Part shown: piece by piece, positions 44,101 to 53,233 of the stretch | Numbering within the stretch: the first letter of the stretch is position 1 | Layout of the letters: every line of letters begins with the position of its first letter | Assembly (NCBI RefSeq): GCF_034479515.1 | Contig: NZ_CP140152.1 | Coordinates: 6,138,001-6,202,000, forward strand | Direction: 5' to 3' | DNA from: Duganella zoogloeoides | GTDB lineage: Bacteria > Pseudomonadota > Gammaproteobacteria > Burkholderiales > Burkholderiaceae_D | Length of the DNA: 64,000 nt | Program-made: the position numbers and the translations under genes | The notes under the pieces: model-generated | Told to the model about the DNA's origin: nothing | Seen by the model: only the letters and a program-made list of their open reading frames with translations | Database searches by the model: none

Positions 44101-46236
44101 ATGGCCCGTCCCCACCTGTTGCTTGTTGCCGCCGCGCTTGGCATCGCCTTTGCGCAACCTGTCCTGGCAGCTGCGCCTGCTGCTTCGCCATTGGCCGGCA
44201 ACCCGCTGGCCACTGCCAGCACCTTGCCGTTCCAGTACCCGGCCTTCGACAAGATCAAGGATGAGCATTTCCTGCCTGCGTACGCCGAGGGCATGAAGAT
44301 CCACCTGAAGGAAATCACGGCGATCGCCAACAACAAGGCGCCCGCCAGTTTTGAGAACACCATCGTGGCGATGGAAAAATCGGGCGCGCTGCTCACCCGC
44401 GTGCAAACCACGTTCGGCAACCTGCAAGGCGCCAACACCAACGACAAGCTCGATGCGATCGACAGCGAAATGTCGCCCAAGCTGGCCGCCCACCAGGACG
44501 CCATCTATTTGAATCCGAAACTGTATGCGCGCGTGAAGGCGCTGTACGACAAGCGCGACGCGTTGAAACTCGATGCCGAATCGAAGCACCTGCTCGAGCG
44601 CTACCACACCGACTTCGTGCGCGCCGGCGCCAAGCTGTCCGCTGCCGACAAGGAAAAGCTCAAAGAGCTCAACGGCAAGCTGGCCACGCTGCAAACCAGT
44701 TTCACCCAGAATGTACTGAAAGAAATCAACGCCTCGGCGCTGGTGGTCGATACCCGCGAAGAACTCGATGGCATGAGCGCGGCCGAGATCGACGCAGCCG
44801 CTGCGGCCGCCAAGGCCCAGGGCAAGGACGGCAAGTTCGTCGTCGCCCTGGTCAACACCACCGGCCAGCCGCCGCTGGCCGTGCTCACCAAGCGCAAGGT
44901 GCGCCAGAAGCTGATGGCCGTCTCGCTCGAGCGCGGCAGCCACGGCAGCCAGTTCGACAACCGCCAACTGGTGCTGCAAATCGTTAAGGCCCGCGCCGAA
45001 AAAGCCACCTTGCTCGGCTATGAAAACTACGCCGCCTACTCGCTGGAAGACCAGACCGCGCACGACACCGCTGCCGTCAACAAGCTGCTGACCGAACTGG
45101 CCACGCCAGCGGTCAACAACGCCAAAAAAGAGGCCGCCGACCTGCAAGCCGTGGTCGATGCCGACAAGCAGAATTTCAAGATCAGCGCCGGCGACTGGGC
45201 CTATTACACCGACAAGGTGCGCGCCCAGCGCTTCGCCTTCGACGAGAGCCAGCTCAAACCGTACTTCGAACTCGACAACGTCTTGATCAACGGCGTGTTC
45301 TTTGCCGCGACCAAGCTCTACGGGATCACGTTCAAGGAACGCAAGGACCTGCCGGTGTACAACCCGGACGTGCGCGTGTTCGACGTGTTCGATGCCGACG
45401 GCAAGCAGCTGGCGATCTTCCTGGCCGACATGTACGCGCGCGGCAACAAGCAGGGCGGCGCCTGGATGAACGAATACATCTCGCAATCGTCGCTGCTGGG
45501 CACCAAGTCGGTCGTGGCCAACCACCTCAACATTCCGAAGCCGCCAGCGGGCGAACCGACGCTGCTGACCTACGACGAAGTGACCACCGCCTTCCACGAA
45601 TTCGGCCACGCCCTGCACGGCATGTTCTCGAACGTGAAGTACCCGCGCTTCTCGGGCACCAGCGTGCCGCGCGACTTCGTCGAGTACCCGTCGCAGGTCA
45701 ACGAAATGTGGGCGATCTGGCCCGAAGTGCTGGCCAACTACGCCAAGCACTACAAGACCGGTGCGCCGATGCCGAAAGAGCTGCTCGACAAGGTCATCGC
45801 GTCGAAGAAATTTAACCAGGGCTTCAAGACCACCGAGTACCTGTCGGCGTCGCTGCTGGACCAGCGCTGGCACCAGCTGACGCCGGCGCAAATCCCGACC
45901 GACGTGCTGGCCTTCGAAGCGAAGTCGCTCAAGGACATGGGTGTCGATTTTGCGCCGGTGCCGCCGCGCTACCGCACCACGTACTTCTCGCACAGCTTCT
46001 CGGGCGGCTATTCGGCCGGCTACTACGCCTACCTGTGGTCGGAAAAGCTCGATGCCGACACCGTCGAATGGTTCAAGGAAAAGGGCGGCTTAAAGCGCGA
46101 AAACGGCGACTGGTTCCGCAGCAAGCTGCTCTCGCGCGGCGGCACCGACGACGCCATGAATTTGTTCCGCAACTTCCGTGGCCGCGATCCGGTCATCGAG
46201 CCGTTGCTTGAGCGCCGCGGTTTGACCGGCAAGTAA
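44101..46236 (+). CDS. M3 family metallopeptidase, peptidyl-dipeptidase Dcp type (copy 1)
   Basis: The 711-aa zinc oligopeptidase has a signal peptide (MARPHLLLVAAALGIAFAQPVLA), indicating periplasmic location. The catalytic HEFGH motif is at 499-503, followed by the third ligand in VEYPSQVNEMW. The surrounding FHEFGHALHGMFSNVKYPRFSGT resembles Dcp rather than oligopeptidase A. It probably recycles small peptides. The start at 44101 gives a clean signal sequence; a 5-residue longer form is possible. The next gene is an equally long paralogue, so the pair is a tandem duplication. Confidence 0.9.
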   Translation: MARPHLLLVAAALGIAFAQPVLAAAPAASPLAGNPLATASTLPFQYPAFDKIKDEHFLPAYAEGMKIHLKEITAIANNKAPASFENTIVAMEKSGALLTRVQTTFGNLQGANTNDKLDAIDSEMSPKLAAHQDAIYLNPKLYARVKALYDKRDALKLDAESKHLLERYHTDFVRAGAKLSAADKEKLKELNGKLATLQTSFTQNVLKEINASALVVDTREELDGMSAAEIDAAAAAAKAQGKDGKFVVALVNTTGQPPLAVLTKRKVRQKLMAVSLERGSHGSQFDNRQLVLQIVKARAEKATLLGYENYAAYSLEDQTAHDTAAVNKLLTELATPAVNNAKKEAADLQAVVDADKQNFKISAGDWAYYTDKVRAQRFAFDESQLKPYFELDNVLINGVFFAATKLYGITFKERKDLPVYNPDVRVFDVFDADGKQLAIFLADMYARGNKQGGAWMNEYISQSSLLGTKSVVANHLNIPKPPAGEPTLLTYDEVTTAFHEFGHALHGMFSNVKYPRFSGTSVPRDFVEYPSQVNEMWAIWPEVLANYAKHYKTGAPMPKELLDKVIASKKFNQGFKTTEYLSASLLDQRWHQLTPAQIPTDVLAFEAKSLKDMGVDFAPVPPRYRTTYFSHSFSGGYSAGYYAYLWSEKLDADTVEWFKEKGGLKRENGDWFRSKLLSRGGTDDAMNLFRNFRGRDPVIEPLLERRGLTGK

Positions 46237-46243
46237 TTTGACC

Positions 46244-46331
46244 ATTACCCCACCAATCGATGGGGTCGGACCCCGCAATCGATGGGGTCGGACCCCGTAC
46301 GGGGTCCGACCCCGGCGCGGTGCGGGGTAAT
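46244..46331. repeat. GGGGTCGGACCCC-type inverted repeat between the two M3 genes
   Basis: The outer arms ATTACCCC and GGGGTAAT bound three copies of the self-complementary-like unit GGGGTCGGACCCC or its variant GGGGTCCGACCCC, separated by short spacers including two copies of CAATCGAT. A shorter version occurs at 53596-53625. The element has no coding capacity of its own, although an open frame crosses it into the second M3 gene. Confidence 0.75.
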
Positions 46332-46355
46332 ATTTTTTTGTATCGAAGGGACACC

Positions 46356-48491
46356 ATGATTCGACATAACCTGATCATCGCCGCCAGCATCGCTGCCATC
46401 TGCAGCGTTGCCCATGCCGCCACCGCGGAACCTGCGACGATGCTTGCGGCGAGCAATCCGTTCGCCAAGGTCAGCCCGCTGCAATACGGCTATCCGCAAT
46501 TCGACAAGATCAAGGACGAGGACTACGCGCCCGCCTTTGAAGAAGGCATGCGCCAGCAAGCGGCCGAGATCGAGAAAATCGCCAACAACAAGGCGCCCGC
46601 CACGTTCGACAACACCATCGTGGCGATGGAAAAATCGGGCCGCCTGCTGGCGCGCGTCTCGAGCGTGTTCGGCAACCTGTCCGGCGCCAACACCAACGAC
46701 ACCTTCAAGGCCCTGGAACGCGACCTCTCGCCCAAGCGCTCCGCGCACGGCGACGCCATCCGCCTGAACGCCAAGCTGTACGCCCGCATCAAGTCGCTGT
46801 ACGACAAGCGCGACACCCTGAAACTGGACGCCGAATCGAAGTACCTGCTCGAGCGCTACCACACCGACTTCGTCCGCGCCGGCGCCAAGCTCTCGGCCGC
46901 CGACAAGGACAAACTGAAGGCCATGAATGCGCAACTGGCCAAGCTGCAAACCACGTTCGCGCAAAACGTGCTCGAAGAAGCCAACGCCTCGGCGCTGATC
47001 GTCGATACCCGCGCCGAGCTGGCCGGCATGACCGACAAGGCCATCGACGCTGCCGCCAAGGTCGCTGCCGCGCGCGGCCTGGAAGGCAAGTTCGCCATTC
47101 CGGTCGTCAACACCACCGGCCAGGCCAACCTGGCCGTGCTGACCAACCGCGCCGTGCGCGAGCGCCTGATGGCCGCATCGCTGGCACGCGGCAGCCACGG
47201 CGGCAAGTTCGACAACACCGCCGTGGTGCTGGAACTGGCCAAGCTGCGCGCCGAAAAAGCGGCACTGCTCGGCTACGCCAGCTTTGCCGCCTATTCGCTC
47301 GAAGACCAGACCGCGCGCACGCCGGAAGCGGTCAACGAACTGCTGTCCGCGTTTGCCCGCCCGGCTGTTGCCAATGCGAAAAAAGAAGGCGCCGAAATCC
47401 AGCAAGTGATCGACAAGGAGAATGGCGGCTTCCAGCTAGCCGCCCACGACTGGTCGTTCTACAGCGACAAGGTCCGCGCCGAGCGCTTCAATTTCGACCA
47501 GAACCAGCTCAAACCGTACTTTGAACTCAACAGCGTGCTGGTCAACGGCGTATTCTTTGCCGCCAACCAGGTCTATGGTCTGACCTTCAAGGAACGCAAG
47601 GATCTGCCGGTGTATAACCCGGATGTGCGCACCTTCGACGTGTTCGATGCCGACGGCAAGCATCTGGCCATCTTCATCGCCGACTTTTACGCGCGCGGCA
47701 ACAAGCGCGGCGGCGCCTGGATGAATGCCTACGTCTCGCAATCGTCGCTGATGGGCACCCACCCGGTAGTTGCCAATCATCTCAACATTCCGAAGCCGGC
47801 CGACGGCGAACCGACGCTGCTGACCTACGACGAACTGCGCACGCTATTCCACGAGTTCGGCCACGCGCTGCACGGCATGTTCTCGAACGTGAAATACCCG
47901 CGCTTCTCGGGCACCAGCGTACCGCGCGACTTCGTCGAATTCCCGTCGCAGGTCAACGAGATGTGGGCGACCGAGCCGAAGGTGCTGGCCAACTACGCCA
48001 AGCACTACCAGACCGGCGCGGCGATGCCGCAGGAATTGCTCGATAAAGTGATCGCGTCGAAGAAATTCAACGAAGGCTTCCGCACCACCGAGTACCTGGG
48101 CGCGGCCATCCTGGACCAGAAATGGCACCAGCTGGGCGTTTCGCAGATCCCGGCCGACGTGCTGGGCTTCGAGGCCGCGTCGCTCAAGGCCGCCGGCGTC
48201 GACTACGCGCCGGTGCCGCCACGGTACCGCACCACGTACTTCTCGCACGTGTTCTCGGGCGGCTACTCGGCCGGCTACTATGGCTACCTGTGGGCCGAGC
48301 GCCTCGACGCCGAAACGGTGTTGTGGTTCAACGAAAACGGCGGCATGCTGCGCAAGAACGGCGACTACTTCCGCAAGATGCTGCTGTCCAAGGGCGGCAC
48401 CATGGATGCGATGCAGATGTTCCGCGAGTTCCGTGGCCATGATCCGAAGGTGGAGCCGTTGCTCGAGCGCCGTGGATTGACCGAGAAGTAA
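46356..48491 (+). CDS. M3 family metallopeptidase, peptidyl-dipeptidase Dcp type (copy 2)
   Basis: A 711-aa protein, the same length as copy 1, with signal peptide MIRHNLIIAASIAAICSVAHA and HEFGH again at 499-503. The two are similar along their whole length (for example LKLDAESKYLLERYHTDFVR and YNPDVRTFDVFDADGKHLA). The start at 46356 has AAGGGA upstream; the open frame before it reads through the intergenic repeat and is excluded. The copies diverge mostly in the N-terminal third. Ends 23 nt from the convergent immunity gene. Confidence 0.9.
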   Translation: MIRHNLIIAASIAAICSVAHAATAEPATMLAASNPFAKVSPLQYGYPQFDKIKDEDYAPAFEEGMRQQAAEIEKIANNKAPATFDNTIVAMEKSGRLLARVSSVFGNLSGANTNDTFKALERDLSPKRSAHGDAIRLNAKLYARIKSLYDKRDTLKLDAESKYLLERYHTDFVRAGAKLSAADKDKLKAMNAQLAKLQTTFAQNVLEEANASALIVDTRAELAGMTDKAIDAAAKVAAARGLEGKFAIPVVNTTGQANLAVLTNRAVRERLMAASLARGSHGGKFDNTAVVLELAKLRAEKAALLGYASFAAYSLEDQTARTPEAVNELLSAFARPAVANAKKEGAEIQQVIDKENGGFQLAAHDWSFYSDKVRAERFNFDQNQLKPYFELNSVLVNGVFFAANQVYGLTFKERKDLPVYNPDVRTFDVFDADGKHLAIFIADFYARGNKRGGAWMNAYVSQSSLMGTHPVVANHLNIPKPADGEPTLLTYDELRTLFHEFGHALHGMFSNVKYPRFSGTSVPRDFVEFPSQVNEMWATEPKVLANYAKHYQTGAAMPQELLDKVIASKKFNEGFRTTEYLGAAILDQKWHQLGVSQIPADVLGFEAASLKAAGVDYAPVPPRYRTTYFSHVFSGGYSAGYYGYLWAERLDAETVLWFNENGGMLRKNGDYFRKMLLSKGGTMDAMQMFREFRGHDPKVEPLLERRGLTEK

Positions 48492-48514
48492 ATGAGGCCA
48501 CCTCAACGGGTTCG

Positions 48515-49384
48515 TCAGTCGAGCCAGAACTCGTTGAGGTCGTCTTCGTAGTCTTTATTCGGGTATCGCGGCTGTTTGCTTGGCCGGACCGGCATCGGGA
48601 ATCCATGCTTGCGGGTCCAGGCCTGCATGTCGGGAATCACGCCCGGCTGTTCCCCGCCCGGGCACTCGTGCAGGCATAACCACTGCTTGCCTTGCATGCC
48701 GATGATCGGCGTGGGGCCATCCTCAAAGCGCGCCCAGCCCACCACCTCGCCGATAAAGTTTCCTTTTTTTGAATACGTGGTGACGTCGATATAGGGTTCT
48801 TTCTGGTAGAGCTGGGCGGTCCATTCGCGGCAGCCGACGTTTCCCCGGCGATTCGATTTGTTCCAATCGTCTTGGTAGCGAAGAATGTCGGTGAATGTGC
48901 ATAAAGCTGGCGAAAAGCTGACGTCGCCGGGTATGCCTTGGTTCCATTCGGCAAATGATATAGGCTTGAATTCGGTTTCTGCTTGCGTTATTAAAACAAA
49001 TGATAAGATGCTAGAAATTTTTACGACCAGCCCCTTGAAGGGTGCTTCCTGATTCTGGACATTTCCTTTTTGATCAAAAAATATTATAGCAGTCGCAATA
49101 TCCGATTTTTTGGTCGGAATGATTTTTTGAATGCCGGGCAGGAACTCGTAGATATCATGGTAAACGTCGTCCCCTCCCGTTTTTCTGTCATTCTCATTAT
49201 ATTTGGTCGATTCTTTGATATACATATCCATGTATTTCTTTGAGTCGATAAACAATACGTACCGCAATTCCCATTTTTTCTCAATCCAATCTCTTGACGG
49301 ACGCCGTTCGCCAGATGGGGTGGCATAAGCTGCATTTGCGCACATAAGAACTAATGCTATATGGTGGATTAGAATTTTTTTCAT
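48515..49384 (-). CDS. Probable periplasmic immunity protein (orphan copy)
   Basis: The 289-aa protein has a signal peptide (MKKILIHHIALVLMCANAAYA). It is a paralogue of the protein at 50163-51086: the last 120 residues are almost identical (GNFIGEVVGWARFEDGPTPI and GMQGKQWLCLHECPGGEQPG), while the first half has diverged. Its ATG overlaps the stop remnant of the broken effector by ATGA. Periplasmic location fits protection from a peptidoglycan-cutting T6SS effector. The gene is AT-rich relative to the chromosome. Immunity function is inferred from context; no named family is recognised. Confidence 0.72.
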   Translation of the reverse strand: MKKILIHHIALVLMCANAAYATPSGERRPSRDWIEKKWELRYVLFIDSKKYMDMYIKESTKYNENDRKTGGDDVYHDIYEFLPGIQKIIPTKKSDIATAIIFFDQKGNVQNQEAPFKGLVVKISSILSFVLITQAETEFKPISFAEWNQGIPGDVSFSPALCTFTDILRYQDDWNKSNRRGNVGCREWTAQLYQKEPYIDVTTYSKKGNFIGEVVGWARFEDGPTPIIGMQGKQWLCLHECPGGEQPGVIPDMQAWTRKHGFPMPVRPSKQPRYPNKDYEDDLNEFWLD

Positions 49385-50090
49385 AAAATATTTGGGTCCA
49401 TGATAGTAATGTGAAGATCATCTTCATGGCGGCGGCGGCGCCCCGCGCCGGAATGTGCAGTTGCAACTGGACCGACTTCAGACCTGCATAGATGCGCAAC
49501 ACTGCATCCCGGATTTCCAGCGGTATGTCCTTCGCTAGCATCGCATCGGCCTCCGCCTCCGTGTACCGGTAAGAGATTTCATCCAGATATCGCCGGTCAG
49601 CGACGCCTCATAGGTGTCCAACCTGCGCGGGCCGGGCGTTGGCGATTTATGCTGTGATGGAACGATCACGGGGTCGTCACGCAGCAGCCCTTTTTTTCTC
49701 TGTAATCTTGATATGCACATCCTTGGCGCCAACCACCACCTCGTAGACTGGACTTTGTCGGAATTTGGGATGGACATCGCTGTTGAGAAACAGGGCAACG
49801 CGGCTGCCTGGCTCGGCTTGCAGGGTGATCTTGCGGCTGGCGCCGAGTTTGCGCACGGTACTGGCGCCTTCCAGCACCTTGCCGTTGAGCGATACGCAGT
49901 AGGGAAGGGCCAGGTCGCGTTTGGTAGCGCTGGTATCGAACTCGTAGCAGACATTGCAGCGGGTGCAGACCTGGACGTTGCAGGTGTCCCGTTCGACAGT
50001 CTTGGTGACCGTGGCGGCTGGTGATGGCTGCGTCACGGTGCCTCGCCATCTTGCGGGCCATCGCACACCTCTGTCTTGCGATGCAATTTA
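49381..50090 (-). pseudogene. Decayed duplicate of the T6SS effector (internal deletion plus two frameshifts)
   Basis: This region aligns with the 3' end of the PAAR gene and with the effector at 51083-52318. The first break is an extra base in a 7-A run (plus-strand T7 at 49691-49697), which shifts the frame after ITEKK. A second one-base loss follows the DIWMK stretch. At 49421-49428 the sequence jumps from the codons for AAAAMKM straight to DLHITIMDPNIL and a stop, deleting about 190 codons including the catalytic Ser/His/Asp motifs. The retained last 12 codons differ from the intact gene, so this was a distinct allele paired with the 48515-49384 immunity gene. Confidence 0.88.
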
Positions 50091-50162
50091 ACTGTGGCTT
50101 TCTCCAGACTGTTGGCGTTTAGTATGGACAGATTGTTGGGTATCAATGGACTCTTCATTGGC

Positions 50163-51086
50163 TCATGGCTCCAGAATTCGTTGAGGTTGTCCTTGTAGTT
50201 TTCGTCTGGTTATCGCATTCGCCACGCTCAATTGACAGAATTCCTCGTCATAGTCTTTATTGGGGTACAGTGGCTGTTTAGCTGGCGGAACGGGCATTGG
50301 GAAACCGTGCTTGCGGGTCCAGACCTGAATGTCCGGTATTATCCCGGGTTGCTCCCCGGCAGGGCATTCATGCAAGCACAGCCACTGCTTACCCTGCATG
50401 CCGATGATCGGAGTGGGACCATCCTCGAAACGCGCCCAGCCCACTACTTCGCCAATGAAGTTTCCCTTGCTGGAGTAGGTTGTGACATTGATATAAGGCG
50501 TCTTCTGATAGAGTTGGGCAGCCCATTCGCGACAACCGACGTGGCCTCTGCGGTCGGTAGGTTGCCAATTGTCGCGGTACCGGTCAGTGTCTGTTGTTAC
50601 GCATACACCGGGCAAAAATTTAACGTCGCCGTACAAGCCTTGATCCCAGTCTGCAAACCAATAGGGCTTAGCAGTATTTTTTCCTCCGATAAGTATGAGT
50701 GCGGCGTTACGCGATAGTTTGGCCTTATATTCGGAAAGTGGCCGTTCCATATTCAATATTTTTCCGCTCGAATCAAAATAAATAGCAGCAGTCGCGATTG
50801 TTGAACCCTTTGACGGCTGAGTTTTAATGATATTTCCAAGTAGCTCTTTTGCATCTCTATAGATGTAGTCCTTACCGTCCCTTTCATCCTGCGCATTGAA
50901 AAGCCTGGATGTTTCCACTTCAACTCTCATTTTTTTTTCGGAATCTATAAAGATCACATATCGTAATCTCCAATCAATATCTAACCAGTCTCGTGACGAT
51001 TTTTGGATTGACCCTGTGGGCAAGGGCGAGGCATAGCTCATATAGAAAGTGCCAAGGAAAAGTAGGATTGAAATCACGACTTTCAT
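50163..51086 (-). CDS. Probable periplasmic immunity protein cognate to the T6SS M15-type effector
   Basis: The 307-aa protein has signal peptide MKVVISILLFLGTFYMSYA and overlaps the effector stop by ATGA (51083-51086), the standard layout of an effector-immunity pair. The mature part starts PLPTGSIQKSSRDWLDIDWR and carries VGCREWAAQLYQKTPYINV and the conserved C-terminal block shared with the orphan copy at 48515-49384. The final 25 residues differ from the paralogue. It is AT-rich. No named immunity family is recognised. Confidence 0.75.
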   Translation of the reverse strand: MKVVISILLFLGTFYMSYASPLPTGSIQKSSRDWLDIDWRLRYVIFIDSEKKMRVEVETSRLFNAQDERDGKDYIYRDAKELLGNIIKTQPSKGSTIATAAIYFDSSGKILNMERPLSEYKAKLSRNAALILIGGKNTAKPYWFADWDQGLYGDVKFLPGVCVTTDTDRYRDNWQPTDRRGHVGCREWAAQLYQKTPYINVTTYSSKGNFIGEVVGWARFEDGPTPIIGMQGKQWLCLHECPAGEQPGIIPDIQVWTRKHGFPMPVPPAKQPLYPNKDYDEEFCQLSVANAITRRKLQGQPQRILEP

Positions 51087-52318
51087 AAAATATGTGAGTC
51101 CTTAATGGTGATGTGGAGATGATTTGCGTGAAGGGATTCGTTTGCTGATAACTGGGTATTGGGAGTCTTCAGGCTGAGATCCTTTGTATTTGCGTCCATA
51201 TACCAAGGATCGAAAATTTGGCTAACATGAATATGTTTTTCAAGACGCTGCCGTAAGATGCTTACGAGCGCAGGTTCACCCGTTTCCAGTGCCTGTTCCC
51301 ATTCGCGTTTGGCTTCTTTTTTAATTAAGTTCGTGGTTGGTTGCACAGGACTTTTGCTCGACAATTTATCTGATTCGATAAATTTTTTATAATGGAACTG
51401 TTCCGTTTGAGTGATATTCGGATTGGCCACACCTGTTACTAAACCGATCCGGTTCAGTTTGATTGTCTGGTGATCATTGGCGATGGCCACCACATCCAAT
51501 CCCAATCCCGCCCGATGCACGATCGATCCAAGCATCGGACGCCAGCACGACGTCACCGAAATATCATTCACCCCTGCGGCATATGCCTCCGTCATGAGCG
51601 CGGCAAAAGCGTGGGGATGGGTACGCGGTAATACGTCTCGCAACAAAGAGCACGACGTGATGTTCTTTGTCGCGTTGTCCGCCTCCTGAAAGCGCAAATT
51701 CATCTTCATGGCGGCGGCGGCGCCCCGCGCCGGAATGTGCAGTTGCAACTGGACCGACTTCAGACCTGCATAGATGCGCAACACTGCATCCCGGATTTCC
51801 AGCGGTATGTCCTTCGCTAGCATCTCATCGGCCTCTGCCTCCGTGTACCGGTGAGAAATTTTCATCCAGATATCGCCGGTCAGCGACGCCTCATAAGTGT
51901 CCAACCTGCGCGGGCCGGGCGTTGGCGATTTATGCTGTGATGGAACGATCACGGGGCCGTCACGTAGCTGCCCCTTTTTCTCTGTAATCTTGATATGCAC
52001 ATCATTGGCGCCAACCACCACCTCGTAGACTGGACTTTGTCGGAATTTGGGATGGACATCGCTGTTGAGAAACAGGGCAATGCGGCTGCCTGGCTCGGCT
52101 TGCAGAGTGATCTTGCGGCTGGCGCCGAGTTTGCGCACGGTACCAGCGCCTTCCAGCACCTTGCCGTTGAGCGATACCCGGTAGGGCAGGGCCAGGTCGC
52201 GGTTGGTTAGCCGGGTGTCGAATTCATAGCAGACGTTGCAGCGGATGCAGACCGGGACGGTGCAGGTGTCCCGGTCGACGGTCTTGGTGACCGTGGCGGC
52301 AGGGGATGGCCAGGTCAT
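51083..52318 (-). CDS. T6SS effector with M15-type peptidoglycan peptidase domain
   Basis: The 411-aa protein has an N-terminal beta-rich region with four cysteines (C19, C24, C27, C30), probably a PAAR-adaptor or structural part, then a linker (about 115-215) and a catalytic domain. Motifs S257CWRP, H268RAGLGLD275 and H397ANHLH402 match the zinc ligands and catalytic layout of M15-type D-Ala-D-Ala or L,D-endopeptidases. Its ATG overlaps the PAAR stop by ATGA, and its end overlaps the immunity gene. No signal peptide: delivery by T6SS to the target periplasm is expected (inference). No T6SS structural genes are in the window. Confidence 0.8.
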   Translation of the reverse strand: MTWPSPAATVTKTVDRDTCTVPVCIRCNVCYEFDTRLTNRDLALPYRVSLNGKVLEGAGTVRKLGASRKITLQAEPGSRIALFLNSDVHPKFRQSPVYEVVVGANDVHIKITEKKGQLRDGPVIVPSQHKSPTPGPRRLDTYEASLTGDIWMKISHRYTEAEADEMLAKDIPLEIRDAVLRIYAGLKSVQLQLHIPARGAAAAMKMNLRFQEADNATKNITSCSLLRDVLPRTHPHAFAALMTEAYAAGVNDISVTSCWRPMLGSIVHRAGLGLDVVAIANDHQTIKLNRIGLVTGVANPNITQTEQFHYKKFIESDKLSSKSPVQPTTNLIKKEAKREWEQALETGEPALVSILRQRLEKHIHVSQIFDPWYMDANTKDLSLKTPNTQLSANESLHANHLHITIKDSHIL

Positions 52319-52854
52319 GACGGCTCACCATCGCGCTGATCGTCGGGCACTTCGGTTTCCCAGTGGAGCTCGACCGTGTCCGCTTCCTGGCTGGTAGCGC
52401 ACTGGGTCTTGCCGTCTGCATCGGTCACGCCGCGCAGGATGGTGCCGTCGGCCAGCACCATGCGGTAAGCCAGGCCTGCGACCGGTTCCCCGGTGTACTG
52501 GTCCACTGCCCTGAACGAGGCGCCGTAACTGGTCTCCGCCTTGGCAGCTTTGGGCGCTTCGGTAGCGCCGGACTCGGCACCTCCGCCCCCGCCATCGGCA
52601 ACGAACACCAGCTGCTGGGTGGCGATCAGCTTGGCGCCGCACGCGGTTTTCATGCCGTCTACCGCGGTGCCTTTGCCGGTGTAGTGATGAAAATCGAGTC
52701 CCTCGCTGATGGGGAAGTTGCCCTTGCACTTGGGGCAGAAGGTCATGTGGCCCTTGTATGCCACCAGCTTTCCATTGATTTTCATCGCCGGATTGCCTTC
52801 CAGGACCTTGCCGCCGTGGCTGGTGGGGTCGCCCTGGCAAATGACTGCGCGCAT
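52315..52854 (-). CDS. PAAR domain protein (T6SS spike tip)
   Basis: The 179-aa protein begins with a PAAR-type motif (QGDPTSHGGKVLEGNPAMKI, then GHMTFCPKCKG), which caps the VgrG spike. Residues 110-179 form an Ig/transthyretin-like extension (SFRAVDQYTGEPVAGLAYRM to TVELHWE). It is the first gene of the PAAR-effector-immunity cassette, co-translated with the effector. The region upstream (52855-52988) holds the divergent promoters with the VF530 gene and nothing else visible. Confidence 0.9.
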   Translation of the reverse strand: MRAVICQGDPTSHGGKVLEGNPAMKINGKLVAYKGHMTFCPKCKGNFPISEGLDFHHYTGKGTAVDGMKTACGAKLIATQQLVFVADGGGGGAESGATEAPKAAKAETSYGASFRAVDQYTGEPVAGLAYRMVLADGTILRGVTDADGKTQCATSQEADTVELHWETEVPDDQRDGEPS

Positions 52855-52988
52855 GGCTTGCTCCGCTCGGTAAAAGTTTCACTGTAGACACTCGGACCGG
52901 CAGCGAATTGACAAGGGGCAAGATTGCTGCAGGCGCTCGCGGTGCGGGAAGATCGGGCGATTTATGTCAGAATGGGGCCTGATAGCCT

Positions 52989-53216
52989 ATGACGAGTATG
53001 AACAACATGAGTAACGATTTACACGGCGTCACGCTCGAAGCGATGGTGACGCGCTTGCAGGCGCATTACGGTTGGGACCAGCTGGGTCGCAAGATCGACA
53101 TCAACTGCTTTATCAGCGATCCGAGCATCAAGTCCAGCCTGAAGTTCCTGCGCCGCACGCCGTGGGCAAGAACCCAGGTGGAAGAACTGTATCAAGCCAC
53201 CAAGTTTGCCGATTGA
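52989..53216 (+). CDS. VF530 family (DUF2132) small DNA-binding protein
   Basis: The 75-aa protein contains the VF530 pattern LHGVTLEAMVTRLQAHYGWDQLGRKI then FISDPSIKSSLKFLRRTPWARTQVEELY, a compact helical fold described as DNA-binding in the Vibrio structure. Three in-frame ATGs (52989, 52998, 53007) are possible; none has a decisive ribosome site. It lies 17 nt upstream of a DUF4404 gene on the same strand. Confidence 0.85.
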   Translation: MTSMNNMSNDLHGVTLEAMVTRLQAHYGWDQLGRKIDINCFISDPSIKSSLKFLRRTPWARTQVEELYQATKFAD

Positions 53217-53233
53217 ATAACAAGGACATAGAC

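Noticed and set aside
46260-46355. N-terminal extension of the second M3 peptidase
   Set aside because: It translates the intergenic GGGGTCGGACCCC repeat; the start at 46356 yields a normal signal peptide and the same length as the paralogue.
49281-49541. 86-codon minus-strand frame bridging the effector remnant and the orphan immunity gene
   Set aside because: It reads the remnant in frame up to the deletion scar and then the immunity gene out of frame; it is a product of the decay, not a gene.
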